The notes under the pieces were generated by a model. It was not told where the DNA came from. It saw nothing but the letters and a program-made list of their open reading frames with translations, and ran no database searches. Shown in pieces: positions 42,350-50,144 of a stretch of 64,000 nucleotides of DNA. Source of the stretch: Micromonospora sp. NBC_01740 (GTDB taxonomy: Bacteria; Actinomycetota; Actinomycetes; Mycobacteriales; Micromonosporaceae); NCBI RefSeq assembly GCF_035920365.1, contig NZ_CP109150.1:4526001-4590000 (forward strand), written 5' to 3'. Position numbers and translations under genes: made by a program. How positions within the stretch are numbered: the first letter of the stretch is position 1; each line of letters begins with the position of its first letter.

Positions 42350-43027
42350 GGCGTCCCGGCGGCGGGGCGAGCGCCCGCGGCGTGCCCGCTGCGGTGGGCC
42401 CGCCTCCCGCCCCGACGGTTCCGGGCGTTCGACGCGGGTGGGGTCGCCGCGGACGAGTTCGTCGTGGATGCGCCATCGGGCCGTGTCGGCGGCGCGCTCG
42501 GCGGTCTGGTCGTCGCGTGCGATCCGCTGTCGCAGCAGCTGGATGGCGAGGCGCCGGTTGAGGCTGAAGTGCCGTTCGGTGTCGACCACCACGACGATGC
42601 CCGACGGGCGGTGGGTCGCCCGCACCGCCGTGCTGACCTTGTTCCGGTGCTGGCCGCCGGGGCCGCCGGTACGGCAGGCCACGATGTCGACGTCCGCCTC
42701 CGCGAACGCCGTGGTCGGGCTGTCGAGCTGGCACGGTCGGGCGACGACGTACCAGTTCTTCCGGCCGGTGCTCGCCCGGTAGGGGCTGGGGGCCTGCCAG
42801 CACAGGGTGCCGGTCCACGAGGCGGCGAACGCCTCGGCGTCGTCGCCGGAGATCCGGATCAGTGCCGACCGGTAGGTGTCGGGCCGTTCGCCGGGCACGG
42901 TGCGGACCCGGTGGGTCGTCAGGCCCCGCCGGGCGGCCTCGGTCTCCAGGCGGTGCAGCAGCCGGGCCAGCGCCCAGGCGCACTCCTGCGGGCCGCGCCC
43001 GGCGGACACGAGCAGGTGCAGGCTCAT
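42338..43027 (-). CDS. prfH: Peptide chain release factor homologue PrfH
   Basis: 229 residues. The GGQ motif is CRTGGPGGQHRNKVSTAVRA (Q126), and the downstream HFSLNRRLAIQLLRQRI is the usual PrfH follow-up. The N-terminal half (SLHLLVSAGRGPQECAWALARLL) is the PrfH-specific domain rather than the stop-codon-reading domains of RF1/RF2. The ATG overlaps the rtcB stop (ATGA). In E. coli and others, PrfH frees peptides from ribosomes cut in the 16S decoding centre so that its partner RtcB can reseal the rRNA. The C-terminal 30 residues are Arg/Pro-rich. Confidence 0.92.
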   Translation of the reverse strand: MSLHLLVSAGRGPQECAWALARLLHRLETEAARRGLTTHRVRTVPGERPDTYRSALIRISGDDAEAFAASWTGTLCWQAPSPYRASTGRKNWYVVARPCQLDSPTTAFAEADVDIVACRTGGPGGQHRNKVSTAVRATHRPSGIVVVVDTERHFSLNRRLAIQLLRQRIARDDQTAERAADTARWRIHDELVRGDPTRVERPEPSGREAGPPQRARRGRSPRRRDASAP

Positions 43028-44199
43028 CGCCGGCCCCGCTTGCGGCGGTCGTCGCCGCGGTCGGACCGGGTGGTGGACCCGGCGTCGGGCGTCTTGTAGG
43101 TGACCAGGGGGACCGTGGTGGCCACGGGCGTGGCCAGGTCGTGGTCGACGAGATCCGTGATCACGCGTTCGATGCGCTTGTAGGCCGTGGGCGCCTCCTC
43201 GAAGAGCAGTTGGCGGTCGCCGCACACCACCAGCGACCCCACCGGGGTGCGCCGCAGTTCCTCGACGGTGTGCTTGGCCCGGCTGCGCCGCAGGGCGTCG
43301 GCGCGGGACATCTTGCGGCCCGCGCCGTGCGCCACCGAGTGGTTGGCGTCCGGGCCGGCGTGGGCGGCCACGAGGTAGGAGGCGGTGCCCCGGGTGCCGG
43401 CGACGAGCACGTCGCGGCCGTCGCCCGGCGCCGCGCCCTTGCGGTGCAGGTAGACCCCGTCGTGGACCTCCACCAGGTTGTGGCACTGGTCGACGACGGG
43501 CTCGGTGGGCTCGGCCCCCAGGGCGTGGGCGACCCGGGCGGCCAGCAGCCGCCGGTTGAGCGAGCCCCACCGTACGGCGTCGTCGTGCGCCGCCAGGTAG
43601 GCGGCGGGATCAGGGGCGGGGCCCGCGCCGTGGGCCTCGGTGTGCACCCGCAGGATCCGCTCGCCCAGCCCCCGGGAGCCGGTGTGGACGATGAGCACGA
43701 GGTCGCCCGCGTCGAGCCCGAGCCGGCTCGCGTGGCCCGGCTCGAAGACCGTGTCGACGCGCGCCAGCTCGACGAAGTGGTTGCCGCGACCGACCGTCCC
43801 GAGCCCGTCGACGTGGCCGGCGGGAATGTCGCCCGCCACGACGGCCCAGGCGGGGTCGTCGGCGTCCCGCCCGGGGTCGAGGGGGCGGTCGAGGTCGGGG
43901 AACCGGGCGGCGAGCCGCTCCGGCACGGCACGTTTGAGCCGGATGGGGAACACGGCGATGCCGCAGCCGATGTCGGAGCCCACCAGGAACGGGTACAGCA
44001 CGGTCGACGCCATGGCGGCGCCGATGGGGGCACCCTTGCCCGGGTGCAGGTCCGGCATGGCGGCGACGTGGATCATGCCGGGAAGGGCGGCCACCTGCTG
44101 GCACTGCGTCAGGGCCTCGGACTCGATCCAGCTCGTGGGGGAGGCGAACACGGTGACGGTGGCGGGGGCGGACTGCGGCGGGGACTGGTGCGGAGACAA
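43024..44199 (-). CDS. rtcB: RNA ligase RtcB (RtcB2-type, PrfH-linked)
   Basis: 391 residues. Landmarks include MPDLHPGKGAPIGAA, GSDIGCGI (metal Asp and Cys), GNHFVELA, HTGSRGLG and SVAHGAGRKMSRADA (guanylated histidine). RtcB joins 2',3'-cyclic phosphate and 5'-OH RNA ends using GTP and manganese. The coupling to prfH marks it as the ribosome-repair type. The only in-frame start near the expected N-terminus is TTG 44199; no other ATG, GTG or TTG occurs between it and the likely transcription start near 44301. A hairpin lies in the leader. Confidence 0.92.
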   Translation of the reverse strand: MSPHQSPPQSAPATVTVFASPTSWIESEALTQCQQVAALPGMIHVAAMPDLHPGKGAPIGAAMASTVLYPFLVGSDIGCGIAVFPIRLKRAVPERLAARFPDLDRPLDPGRDADDPAWAVVAGDIPAGHVDGLGTVGRGNHFVELARVDTVFEPGHASRLGLDAGDLVLIVHTGSRGLGERILRVHTEAHGAGPAPDPAAYLAAHDDAVRWGSLNRRLLAARVAHALGAEPTEPVVDQCHNLVEVHDGVYLHRKGAAPGDGRDVLVAGTRGTASYLVAAHAGPDANHSVAHGAGRKMSRADALRRSRAKHTVEELRRTPVGSLVVCGDRQLLFEEAPTAYKRIERVITDLVDHDLATPVATTVPLVTYKTPDAGSTTRSDRGDDRRKRGRR

Positions 44200-44230
44200 G
44201 GACGCTCGCTTCTCGCTAAGACGGCATGGA

Positions 44231-44264
44231 CGCGCGGCACCACGACACCGGTCGGTGCCGCGCG
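44231..44264 (-). promoter_or_regulatory. Hairpin in the rtcB-prfH leader
   Basis: CGCGCGGCACC (44231-44241) and GGTGCCGCGCG (44254-44264) form a perfect 11-bp stem with a 12-nt loop, 32 nt upstream of the rtcB TTG. It would be part of the mRNA leader. A role as a regulatory fold or as an RNA-repair substrate analogue is speculation. Confidence 0.5.
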
Positions 44265-44307
44265 CTTCGGCGATGGGGATGCTGCCCGTCAGAACGTCAT
44301 GGACGAC

Positions 44308-44336
44308 ACTGTTGCGGAGCCGACCGGGTGCGGCAA
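44308..44336 (-). promoter_or_regulatory. Promoter of the rtcB-prfH operon
   Basis: On the minus strand, TTGCCG (44331-44336) and AACAGT (44308-44313) are spaced by 17 nt. Transcription would begin near 44301 and give a leader of about 100 nt that contains the hairpin at 44231-44264. Confidence 0.5.
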
Positions 44337-44477
44337 CCGACTTTCCGCCGCGCCGGCGACCTGTTCGACGCCCTGCCAGGGGTTCCGCCTCATGGCCGTG
44401 GGTCGTCGCCGCCGGCCCCGCTGCGCCGTCGGCTGTGGCCGGCGTCGGCGCGGTGCGGGCCTGCCGCCGGACCGTTC

Positions 44478-44867
44478 TCAGTCGGGGACGCTTCCCGCCC
44501 GGTCGAGATGGCGGAAGAGGTGCAGCAGGTGGCCGTCCGGGTCCGCGATGGTGAACTGCCGGTATCCCCACTCGGTGTCTCGCGGCGGTTCGACGACGGT
44601 CACGTTCCGCCGGGCGTACGCGGCGTGCAGCGCGTCGGGATCCGTGACCATGACGAAGCACTCCGCCGGGGTGAACGCGCCCGGACTTCGCCGCAGGTAG
44701 ATGTTGACCTCGGCGACCTCGCCCCGGAACACCGAGGCGAACTCCTCGCCCATCCGGCCGCCGAGGGTGAAGCCCAGCGTGTCGACGTAGCAGCGGACCG
44801 ACGCCGACACGTCGCGCACGGGCAGCGTCGGAATGATCTTGTGGAATTCGGTGTCGGCGTCGGCCAT
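44478..44867 (-). CDS. VOC/glyoxalase-bleomycin-resistance family protein
   Basis: 129 residues of the vicinal oxygen chelate fold: LPVRDVSASVRCYVDTLGF at the first beta-alpha unit and YRQFTIADPDGHLLHLFRHL at the metal-binding end (Glu is replaced by His/Leu context, so the metal site is uncertain). Such proteins are glyoxalases, dioxygenases or antibiotic-binding proteins. GGAGGAG 5 nt before the ATG. It follows the beta-lactamase gene by 25 nt, so the two may form an operon. Confidence 0.83.
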   Translation of the reverse strand: MADADTEFHKIIPTLPVRDVSASVRCYVDTLGFTLGGRMGEEFASVFRGEVAEVNIYLRRSPGAFTPAECFVMVTDPDALHAAYARRNVTVVEPPRDTEWGYRQFTIADPDGHLLHLFRHLDRAGSVPD

Positions 44868-44892
44868 CAGGGCTCCTCCGGTGGGCGGACGG

Positions 44893-45840
44893 TCAGGGGG
44901 CGGGCAGGGCGCCGAGGCGGTGCAGCAGCTGCCGGCCCAGCGGCAGGCGCTTGTCGGCGTCGCCGTCCGTGTGGACGTCCACGTTGAGTGCGAAGCAATA
45001 CAGCTGGTCGCCGCGCTCGACCCAGCCGACCCACCATCCCGTGCCCGGGTCGGTGGCGTCCGTCCAGCCGGTCTTGCCGTGGAGGGCGTACTCGGCGGTG
45101 CGCTCCAGGCGCAGGATGTCCCGGACGGTGGCCTGGTGCCCCCGGCCGGCCGGCAGCTCGCCCCGGACCAGCCGGGCCAGCCACCGCGCCTGCTCGTCGG
45201 CCGAGATCTCCAGCGGCCCGTCCAACCAGAACCGGTCCACGGCCGGCCCGACCTGGCCGTTGCCGTAGCCGAGCCGGTGCAGCCACTCCCGCTCCCGGTC
45301 CGGCCCGATGCGTCGGGCCAGCTCCTGGAACACCGGCACGTTGGAGACCCGGACCGCGTCGCGCAGCCCCATGTCCCGCTCCCAGGCGGCGACGCGCTGC
45401 GGCCGACCGCCGTAGGGGACCTTCTCCCGCTCGTCGCGCACCACGCCGGTCTCCAGCGCGATCAGGCTGTGCGCGATCTTGAACGTCGAGCCGGGGACGA
45501 AGCGCCGCTCGGCCCGCGCCCGGTCGACCATGACGACGCGCCCGGCCGTCACGTCGTACATCACGAAGGTGCCCCGGAGACCGGCCTGCCGGAACAGGCC
45601 CGCCAGGTCGTCGCGGACCTCGACCGCCGGCACGGTCGGCGTGGGGGACGGACCCGTCGCGGCGGTGGCGGACGCGGCGCCGGCCGGCGGCGGCTGCGGA
45701 CGCCCGCTGCCGGTGCAACCGGTCGCGCCGGCCAGCAGGAGCAGGACGACGACCGCGGTGCCCGCGACCCGCCGCCGGGCGCCCGCGCGGACCGCCGTCG
45801 GTCGCGCGGGCAGGGACCGCGTCCGTGACTCGAAGACCAC
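44893..45840 (-). CDS. Class D (OXA-type) beta-lactamase lipoprotein
   Basis: 315 residues. The lipobox GATGC puts the lipidated Cys at about 42, followed by a Pro/Ala linker. Active-site motifs are all present: STFK (118-121, nucleophile and carbamylated Lys), SNV (166-168), YGN (192-194) and KTG (256-258), then WWVGW. The enzyme should hydrolyse penicillins at the cell surface. A related BlaR-type sensor domain is possible but no membrane-protease part is present. GTG 45840 is chosen because AGAGG lies 8 nt upstream; GTG 45846 is also in frame. Confidence 0.88.
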   Translation of the reverse strand: MVFESRTRSLPARPTAVRAGARRRVAGTAVVVLLLLAGATGCTGSGRPQPPPAGAASATAATGPSPTPTVPAVEVRDDLAGLFRQAGLRGTFVMYDVTAGRVVMVDRARAERRFVPGSTFKIAHSLIALETGVVRDEREKVPYGGRPQRVAAWERDMGLRDAVRVSNVPVFQELARRIGPDREREWLHRLGYGNGQVGPAVDRFWLDGPLEISADEQARWLARLVRGELPAGRGHQATVRDILRLERTAEYALHGKTGWTDATDPGTGWWVGWVERGDQLYCFALNVDVHTDGDADKRLPLGRQLLHRLGALPAP

Positions 45841-45920
45841 CGCCACCGCCTCTGTCCGTGCCGGCGCAGACGCCCCAGTCAAGCACGTCCCGGGGGTACG
45901 GCATCGCCCCGTCGGTCGGC

Positions 45921-46526
45921 TCACGGCTCCGCCGTCGCGCCGATCACGGCGGCCACGTCGGGCGGCAGCGGGTAGGGGCGCTCCGGGGGCAGCAGCGCCC
46001 CGGCGGCGGTGTCGTCGCTGGCGTCGAGCGCCGCGCGCACCGCGTGGGCGGTCGGGGTCACGTCGGTGAGACCGACCAGCCACTCGTCGACGTACCGGCG
46101 CACCGCCTCGCCGCCGAGCCCCACCTGTAGGGACCGGTGCGGCAGCGGGGCCAGGCGCAGCGACCGTTCCGGGTCCCACTGCACCCGCACCGGGCTGGCC
46201 CGCAGCCGTCGCGACCAGTCCTCCCGGTCCTGGTGGCGGTCGCGCTCGAAGCTGCTCAGGCACGAGTTGGTCAGCGCCCACTCGAAGCCGGCGCGGGTGA
46301 TCTCGACGGCCAGCACCCGCTCCTGCCCGGGCTTCGTGCCCCAGCCGCAGCGGTACATCATCCAGCGGAACGACGGCTTGATCCAGGTCATCCGTTCCCG
46401 CTTGAACGGCGGCACGAAGCGGCCGGCGGCCAGCGCCGGGCGGGCGATCTCCGGCGGGTACGCCTGGTACACGGTCACGGTGTCGGCGGTGAAGCGGGCG
46501 CGAACCTGGTGGACGGGGACCTGCAT
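45921..46526 (-). CDS. DUF4291 family protein
   Basis: 201 residues with the DUF4291 core: VYQAYPPEIARPALAAGRFV, then PPFKRERMTWIKPSFRWMMY and RCGWGTKPGQERVLAVEI. Family members are widespread and uncharacterised. No membrane segment. It lies between the beta-lactamase and a divergent PemK-like gene in the nucleic-acid repair neighbourhood. The function is unknown. Confidence 0.85.
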   Translation of the reverse strand: MQVPVHQVRARFTADTVTVYQAYPPEIARPALAAGRFVPPFKRERMTWIKPSFRWMMYRCGWGTKPGQERVLAVEITRAGFEWALTNSCLSSFERDRHQDREDWSRRLRASPVRVQWDPERSLRLAPLPHRSLQVGLGGEAVRRYVDEWLVGLTDVTPTAHAVRAALDASDDTAAGALLPPERPYPLPPDVAAVIGATAEP

Positions 46527-46614
46527 GGCGCCGATCCTGGCCGATCGTCCGGGCCCGGTCCATCGGATTGTCCCGCCCGGGCCGGCGGCCCCGGTGGGGG
46601 ATAGGCTGCCGGTC

Positions 46615-47097
46615 GTGGCAGGTCTTCTCAGGAGTGTGGCGGCCCGTATCGGCGGGGTGATCCCGTCGCCGCGCCGGCCCGGGCCGGGCCCGGCGCAGGT
46701 CGCCCGCCCCCGCCAGGTCGCGGCGTTGCAGCGTCGGCAGTTGGCGTACGCCCCGGAGCTCGACGGGCACGCCGATCCGGGCGAGATCGTCTGGACCTGG
46801 GTGCAGTACGAGGACGACCCGCGTCAGGGCAAGGACCGCCCCGTGCTGGTGGTGGGCCGGCACAGCCGGACGCTGTTCGGGCTGATGCTGTCCAGTCAGA
46901 GCGAGCGGGACGGGCAGCGGCACTGGCTGGCGCTCGGTCCGGGCGAGTGGGACCGGGACAACCGGCCGAGCTGGGTGCGGCTGGACCGGGTGCTGACCAT
47001 GCGGGAGGACGGCATCCGCCGGGAGGGCGCCGTGTTGGACCGGGCCCGTTTCGACCGGGTCGGGCAGGCCCTGCGCGCCGGCTACGGCTGGCGCTGA
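46615..47097 (+). CDS. PemK/MazF-like toxin-family protein without visible antitoxin
   Basis: 160 residues. The C-terminal 110 residues show the PemK/MazF barrel pattern: GEIVWTWVQYED, GKDRPVLVVGRHSRTLFGLMLSS and SWVRLDRVLTMRE. The N-terminal 45 residues are basic. MazF proteins cut mRNA or tRNA. No antitoxin gene flanks it, and similar actinomycete orphans may not be toxins. TAGGCT at 46602-46607, 7 nt before the GTG, points to a leaderless mRNA. Confidence 0.75.
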   Translation: MAGLLRSVAARIGGVIPSPRRPGPGPAQVARPRQVAALQRRQLAYAPELDGHADPGEIVWTWVQYEDDPRQGKDRPVLVVGRHSRTLFGLMLSSQSERDGQRHWLALGPGEWDRDNRPSWVRLDRVLTMREDGIRREGAVLDRARFDRVGQALRAGYGWR

Positions 47098-47101
47098 CCC
47101 G

Positions 47102-47752
47102 TCAGGCCGGCTCGCGGCTCGGGCCGATCCCGGCGTCGCGGGTGTCCGGCGGCGGGTACGGCTGCTCGGCCAGCAGCCGGGCCAGGTGCGCGCTGTTGAG
47201 CGCCAACGCCTTGGTGGTGCGTCCCGTGGTCTCGGGCTTGGGCCGGGCGTCGATGTAGTCCACCTTGTGCAGCGCCTCGCCGACCCAGTAGGTGGCGCCC
47301 GCCGCGGGGCAGGTGAAGCCGACCTCGTTGAGGGCCTGCTGGACCTCGCCGATGGTGTGGTGCGCGCCGTCCTCGTTGCCGACGACCGCGACCCCGCCCA
47401 CCTTGCCGTAGGTGAGCAGCCGGCCCTCGGCGTCGGTCTCGGAGAGTTCGGCGTCGAGCCGTTCGAGGACCATCTTGCACACGGCGGACGGCTGACCGAG
47501 CCAGATCGGCGTGGCGATGACGAGGATCTGCGCGGCCATCAGCCTGGACCGGATGACCGGCCAGCCGTCGCCGTCGCCCTCGTCGGTGGAGACGCCGAAG
47601 CGCACGTCGTGGTCGACGACCCGGATCAGGTCGCCCGCCACGCCCTGGTCGGCGAGGGCGTCGAGCACCTCGCGCCCGAGCACCTCGGCGCTCGACGGGG
47701 CGGGGGACCGCTTGAGGGTGCAGTTCAGGACCAGGGCCCGGATGCTCGTCAC
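47102..47752 (-). CDS. Flavodoxin-fold NAD(P)H-dependent oxidoreductase
   Basis: 216 residues. IRALVLNCTLKRSPAPSSAEVL binds FMN phosphate, ILVIATPIWLGQPSAVCKMVLERLDA follows, and GKVGGVAVVGNEDGAHHTIGEVQQAL completes the flavodoxin/NADPH-dependent FMN reductase pattern. It probably reduces quinones, nitro compounds or free flavin. GTG start with GGGAGG 6 nt upstream. It converges on the PemK-like gene with 4 nt between stops. Confidence 0.87.
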   Translation of the reverse strand: MTSIRALVLNCTLKRSPAPSSAEVLGREVLDALADQGVAGDLIRVVDHDVRFGVSTDEGDGDGWPVIRSRLMAAQILVIATPIWLGQPSAVCKMVLERLDAELSETDAEGRLLTYGKVGGVAVVGNEDGAHHTIGEVQQALNEVGFTCPAAGATYWVGEALHKVDYIDARPKPETTGRTTKALALNSAHLARLLAEQPYPPPDTRDAGIGPSREPA

Positions 47753-47869
47753 GGTGTTCCTCCCTCGGCCGGTGCGCGCTGACCCTGCCGGCATACCCGG
47801 CAACCGGCGCGAGACACGTCGAAACGCGTCGTGTCCCGACCGGCGGTCCGCTGGCGTGGGCCTGCGGGC

Positions 47870-48520
47870 TCAGCACTCCGCCAGGTGGGCGCTGTCGACG
47901 AGTTGCCGGGGCGGGCGGGCCACTCCGAGGCTCTTGGCCCGGTACATGGCGGCGTCGGCCCGGTCGAGTGCCTCGGTGAGCTGCGCGGGCCCGGTGACGG
48001 GGGCGAGCCCGACGGAGGCGGTCACCCGGACGCTGAGCCCGCCCAGCGGGATCGGCGCGGCGAGGCTGTCGCAGAGCCGCCGGGTGGCGTGCTCGATCCA
48101 CCGCCGGTCGATCGTGGGGCTGGCCAGCAGCCCGGCGAACTCGTCGCCGCCGAGCCGGGCGACCAGGTTGTCTCCGGCGAAGGCGGCGAGCCGTTGGGCG
48201 ACGCTGACCAGCACCTGGTCGCCGGCGGCGTGGCCGTAGCTGTCGTTGATCTGCTTGAAGTCGTCGAGGTCGAGCACCACGGCGATCAGCGGCTGCCCGG
48301 CCGCGTCGGTGAGCAGCGTGGCGGCCAGGCGGTAGAACGCGCGGCGGTTGGGCAGGCCCGTCAGGGGGTCGTGGCTGGCGGCGTGCCGCTCGGCGGCGAG
48401 CTCGGCCTGGAGGTGCCTGATCTCGACCTCGGCCTGGATCGCGCGGCGCCGCAGCTGCCAGGAGGTGACGAGTGCCCCGGCGGCACAGATGCCGGACGCG
48501 ATGGTCAACGGATCCGGCAC
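47870..48520 (-). CDS. Minimal diguanylate cyclase (GGDEF)
   Basis: 216 residues. One N-terminal hydrophobic helix (LTIASGICAAGALVTSW) and a short coiled coil (AEVEIRHLQAELAAE) lead into a complete GGDEF domain: DPLTGLPNRRAFY, DLDDFKQINDSYGH and RLGGDEF. It should make cyclic di-GMP from two GTP. No sensory or EAL domain is present. I chose GTG 48520, which follows GGGAGG by 4 nt; ATG 48532 is also in frame but has no site. Confidence 0.87.
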   Translation of the reverse strand: MPDPLTIASGICAAGALVTSWQLRRRAIQAEVEIRHLQAELAAERHAASHDPLTGLPNRRAFYRLAATLLTDAAGQPLIAVVLDLDDFKQINDSYGHAAGDQVLVSVAQRLAAFAGDNLVARLGGDEFAGLLASPTIDRRWIEHATRRLCDSLAAPIPLGGLSVRVTASVGLAPVTGPAQLTEALDRADAAMYRAKSLGVARPPRQLVDSAHLAEC

Positions 48521-48674
48521 GAGACCTCCCATCAGCACGTTGCCGCCGGCCCCCGCGCGCGGCGGTCCGCGCCCGCGTGTCGGGCCCCGTCCGTCCTGGT
48601 GGCAGCCCCAGGTCGGTGACTCAGAGTGAACAGATGGGCACTGTCCACGTGCGTTATCATGCTCGCTGTCCGGT

Positions 48675-48695
48675 GCAGATGCAATAGCAGATGCA
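48675..48695. promoter_or_regulatory. Direct repeat in the promoter region of the DUF397 gene
   Basis: GCAGATGCA occurs twice with a 3-nt spacer (48675-48683 and 48687-48695), just after a TATCAT -10-like hexamer (48656-48661). A tandem site for an XRE-type regulator, perhaps the one at 49150, is possible. Confidence 0.35.
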
Positions 48696-48780
48696 CGTGC
48701 AGGAAGCCCTTCGTCGATATCGTGCCCCCTCATCAGGCACCGCTGCCCGGCATCGCGGGGCTCGCGAGAGAAAGACGTCC

Positions 48781-49020
48781 ATGCAGCAGCCTCCGAACGG
48801 CGTTCCCACCACCCAGCTGCCCCCGCTCGCCTGGCAGAAGAGCCGCCGGAGCAATCCCAGCGGCAACTGCGTCGAGCTGGCCGAACTGCCCGGCGGCGCC
48901 GGCATCGCCCTGCGCAACTCCCGGCACCCGGAGGGGCCGGCGTTGATCTACACGGTGGACGAGATCGCCGCCTTCGTGCTCGGCGCGCGCGACGGGGACT
49001 TCGACAACCTGATCGCCTGA
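48781..49020 (+). CDS. DUF397 domain protein
   Basis: 79 residues with the DUF397 pattern WQKSRRSNPSGNCVELAELPGG, then IALRNSRHPEGPALIYTVDEIAAFV. These small proteins are usually paired with an XRE/DUF5753 regulator, and one follows at 49150. In Streptomyces such pairs (WhiJ/AbaA type) affect development and antibiotic production, probably by the small protein modulating the DNA binder. An upstream in-frame ATG at 48691 is possible but lies within the promoter repeats. Confidence 0.87.
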   Translation: MQQPPNGVPTTQLPPLAWQKSRRSNPSGNCVELAELPGGAGIALRNSRHPEGPALIYTVDEIAAFVLGARDGDFDNLIA

Positions 49021-49149
49021 CCGCGCCCCGGCGACCGGGGCGAATTGTCCGCACCGAAGAAGTTCACCTCACTCACGGTTCATGGCATGCTTACCCGTCG
49101 GCCGCGCTAGGGCATCTGGTCGGCACGAACCGGCATGTGGAGGTCGGCT

Positions 49150-50037
49150 GTGACGATGGGTCCCGCCGAGGGCGGTCCGGGGACCGGCCCGACCGTGCTG
49201 CGCATGCTGCTCGGCGCCCAACTGCGCCGGCTGCGCGAGTCCAGCGGGGTGACCCGGGAGGGCGCCGGCTGGGAGATCCGCGCCTCCGAGTCGAAGATCA
49301 GCCGGATGGAGCTGGGCCGGGTCGGCTTCAAGGAACGCGACGTCGCGGACCTGCTCACCCTCTACGGCGTCACCGCGTCCGAGGAGCGGGAGGCGCTGCT
49401 CAAGCTCGCCCGCGACGCCAACAGCCCGGGCTGGTGGCACCGTTACGGCGACGTGCTGCCGAACTGGTTCCAGTCGTACCTCGGGCTGGAGGCGGCCGCC
49501 GCGCTCATCCGCAGCTACGAGGTCCAGTTCGTCCCCGGCCTGCTCCAGACCCGGGAGTACGCCCGGGCGGTGGTGCTGCTCGGGCACGGTCGGGCCGCAC
49601 CGGCGGAGATCGAGCGTCGGGTCGCACTGCGCATGCAGCGCCAGCGGTTGCTGCACCGCGAGAACCCGCCGCAGCTCTGGGCGGTGGTGGACGAGGCCGC
49701 GCTGCGCCGGCCGATCGGCGGCCCGCGGGTGATGCGCGAGCAGGTGGCGGCGTTGATCGAGGCCACCAAGTCGCCGAACATCCGGCTCCAGGTCATCCCG
49801 TTCGCCGCCGGTGGGCACGCCGCCGCGGGCGGGGCCTTCACCATCCTGCGCTTCGGTGACCGGGAACTACCCGACATCGTCTACATCGAACAGCTCACCA
49901 GCGCGCTCTACCTCGACAAGCGCGACGACCTCGACTACTACGCGGTCGCGATGGAACGGCTCTGCGTGGAGGCCGAGCCGCCGGAGCGTACGCCGGAGAT
50001 CCTCGGCGCGATCCTGGACGACCTCTACCCGGGGTGA
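49150..50037 (+). CDS. XRE-family regulator with DUF5753 ligand domain
   Basis: 295 residues. The N-terminal helix-turn-helix reads LGAQLRRLRESSGVTREGAG, then IRASESKISRMELGRVGFKERDVADLL. The rest is the DUF5753 domain (SYEVQFVPGLLQTREYARAVV, then LRFGDRELPDIVYIEQLTSALYLD). It is the DNA-binding partner of the DUF397 protein just upstream. GTG 49150 has GGAGG 6 nt upstream, better than ATG 49156. Likely a developmental or secondary-metabolism regulator. Confidence 0.88.
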   Translation: MTMGPAEGGPGTGPTVLRMLLGAQLRRLRESSGVTREGAGWEIRASESKISRMELGRVGFKERDVADLLTLYGVTASEEREALLKLARDANSPGWWHRYGDVLPNWFQSYLGLEAAAALIRSYEVQFVPGLLQTREYARAVVLLGHGRAAPAEIERRVALRMQRQRLLHRENPPQLWAVVDEAALRRPIGGPRVMREQVAALIEATKSPNIRLQVIPFAAGGHAAAGGAFTILRFGDRELPDIVYIEQLTSALYLDKRDDLDYYAVAMERLCVEAEPPERTPEILGAILDDLYPG

Positions 50038-50144
50038 CCCCGGCGGGGCCTCGCCCGGACAGCGGTGCGGCTACCATGGTCGCCGACCGGCGACAGTGGA
50101 CGGACGCCCCCGGTCGCGGGTGGCGCAGAGTCGTGGAGGCTGCC

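Noticed and set aside
44893..45840. BlaR/MecR-type sensor instead of beta-lactamase
   Set aside because: The protein has a lipobox and a single class D domain, with no four-helix membrane protease part.
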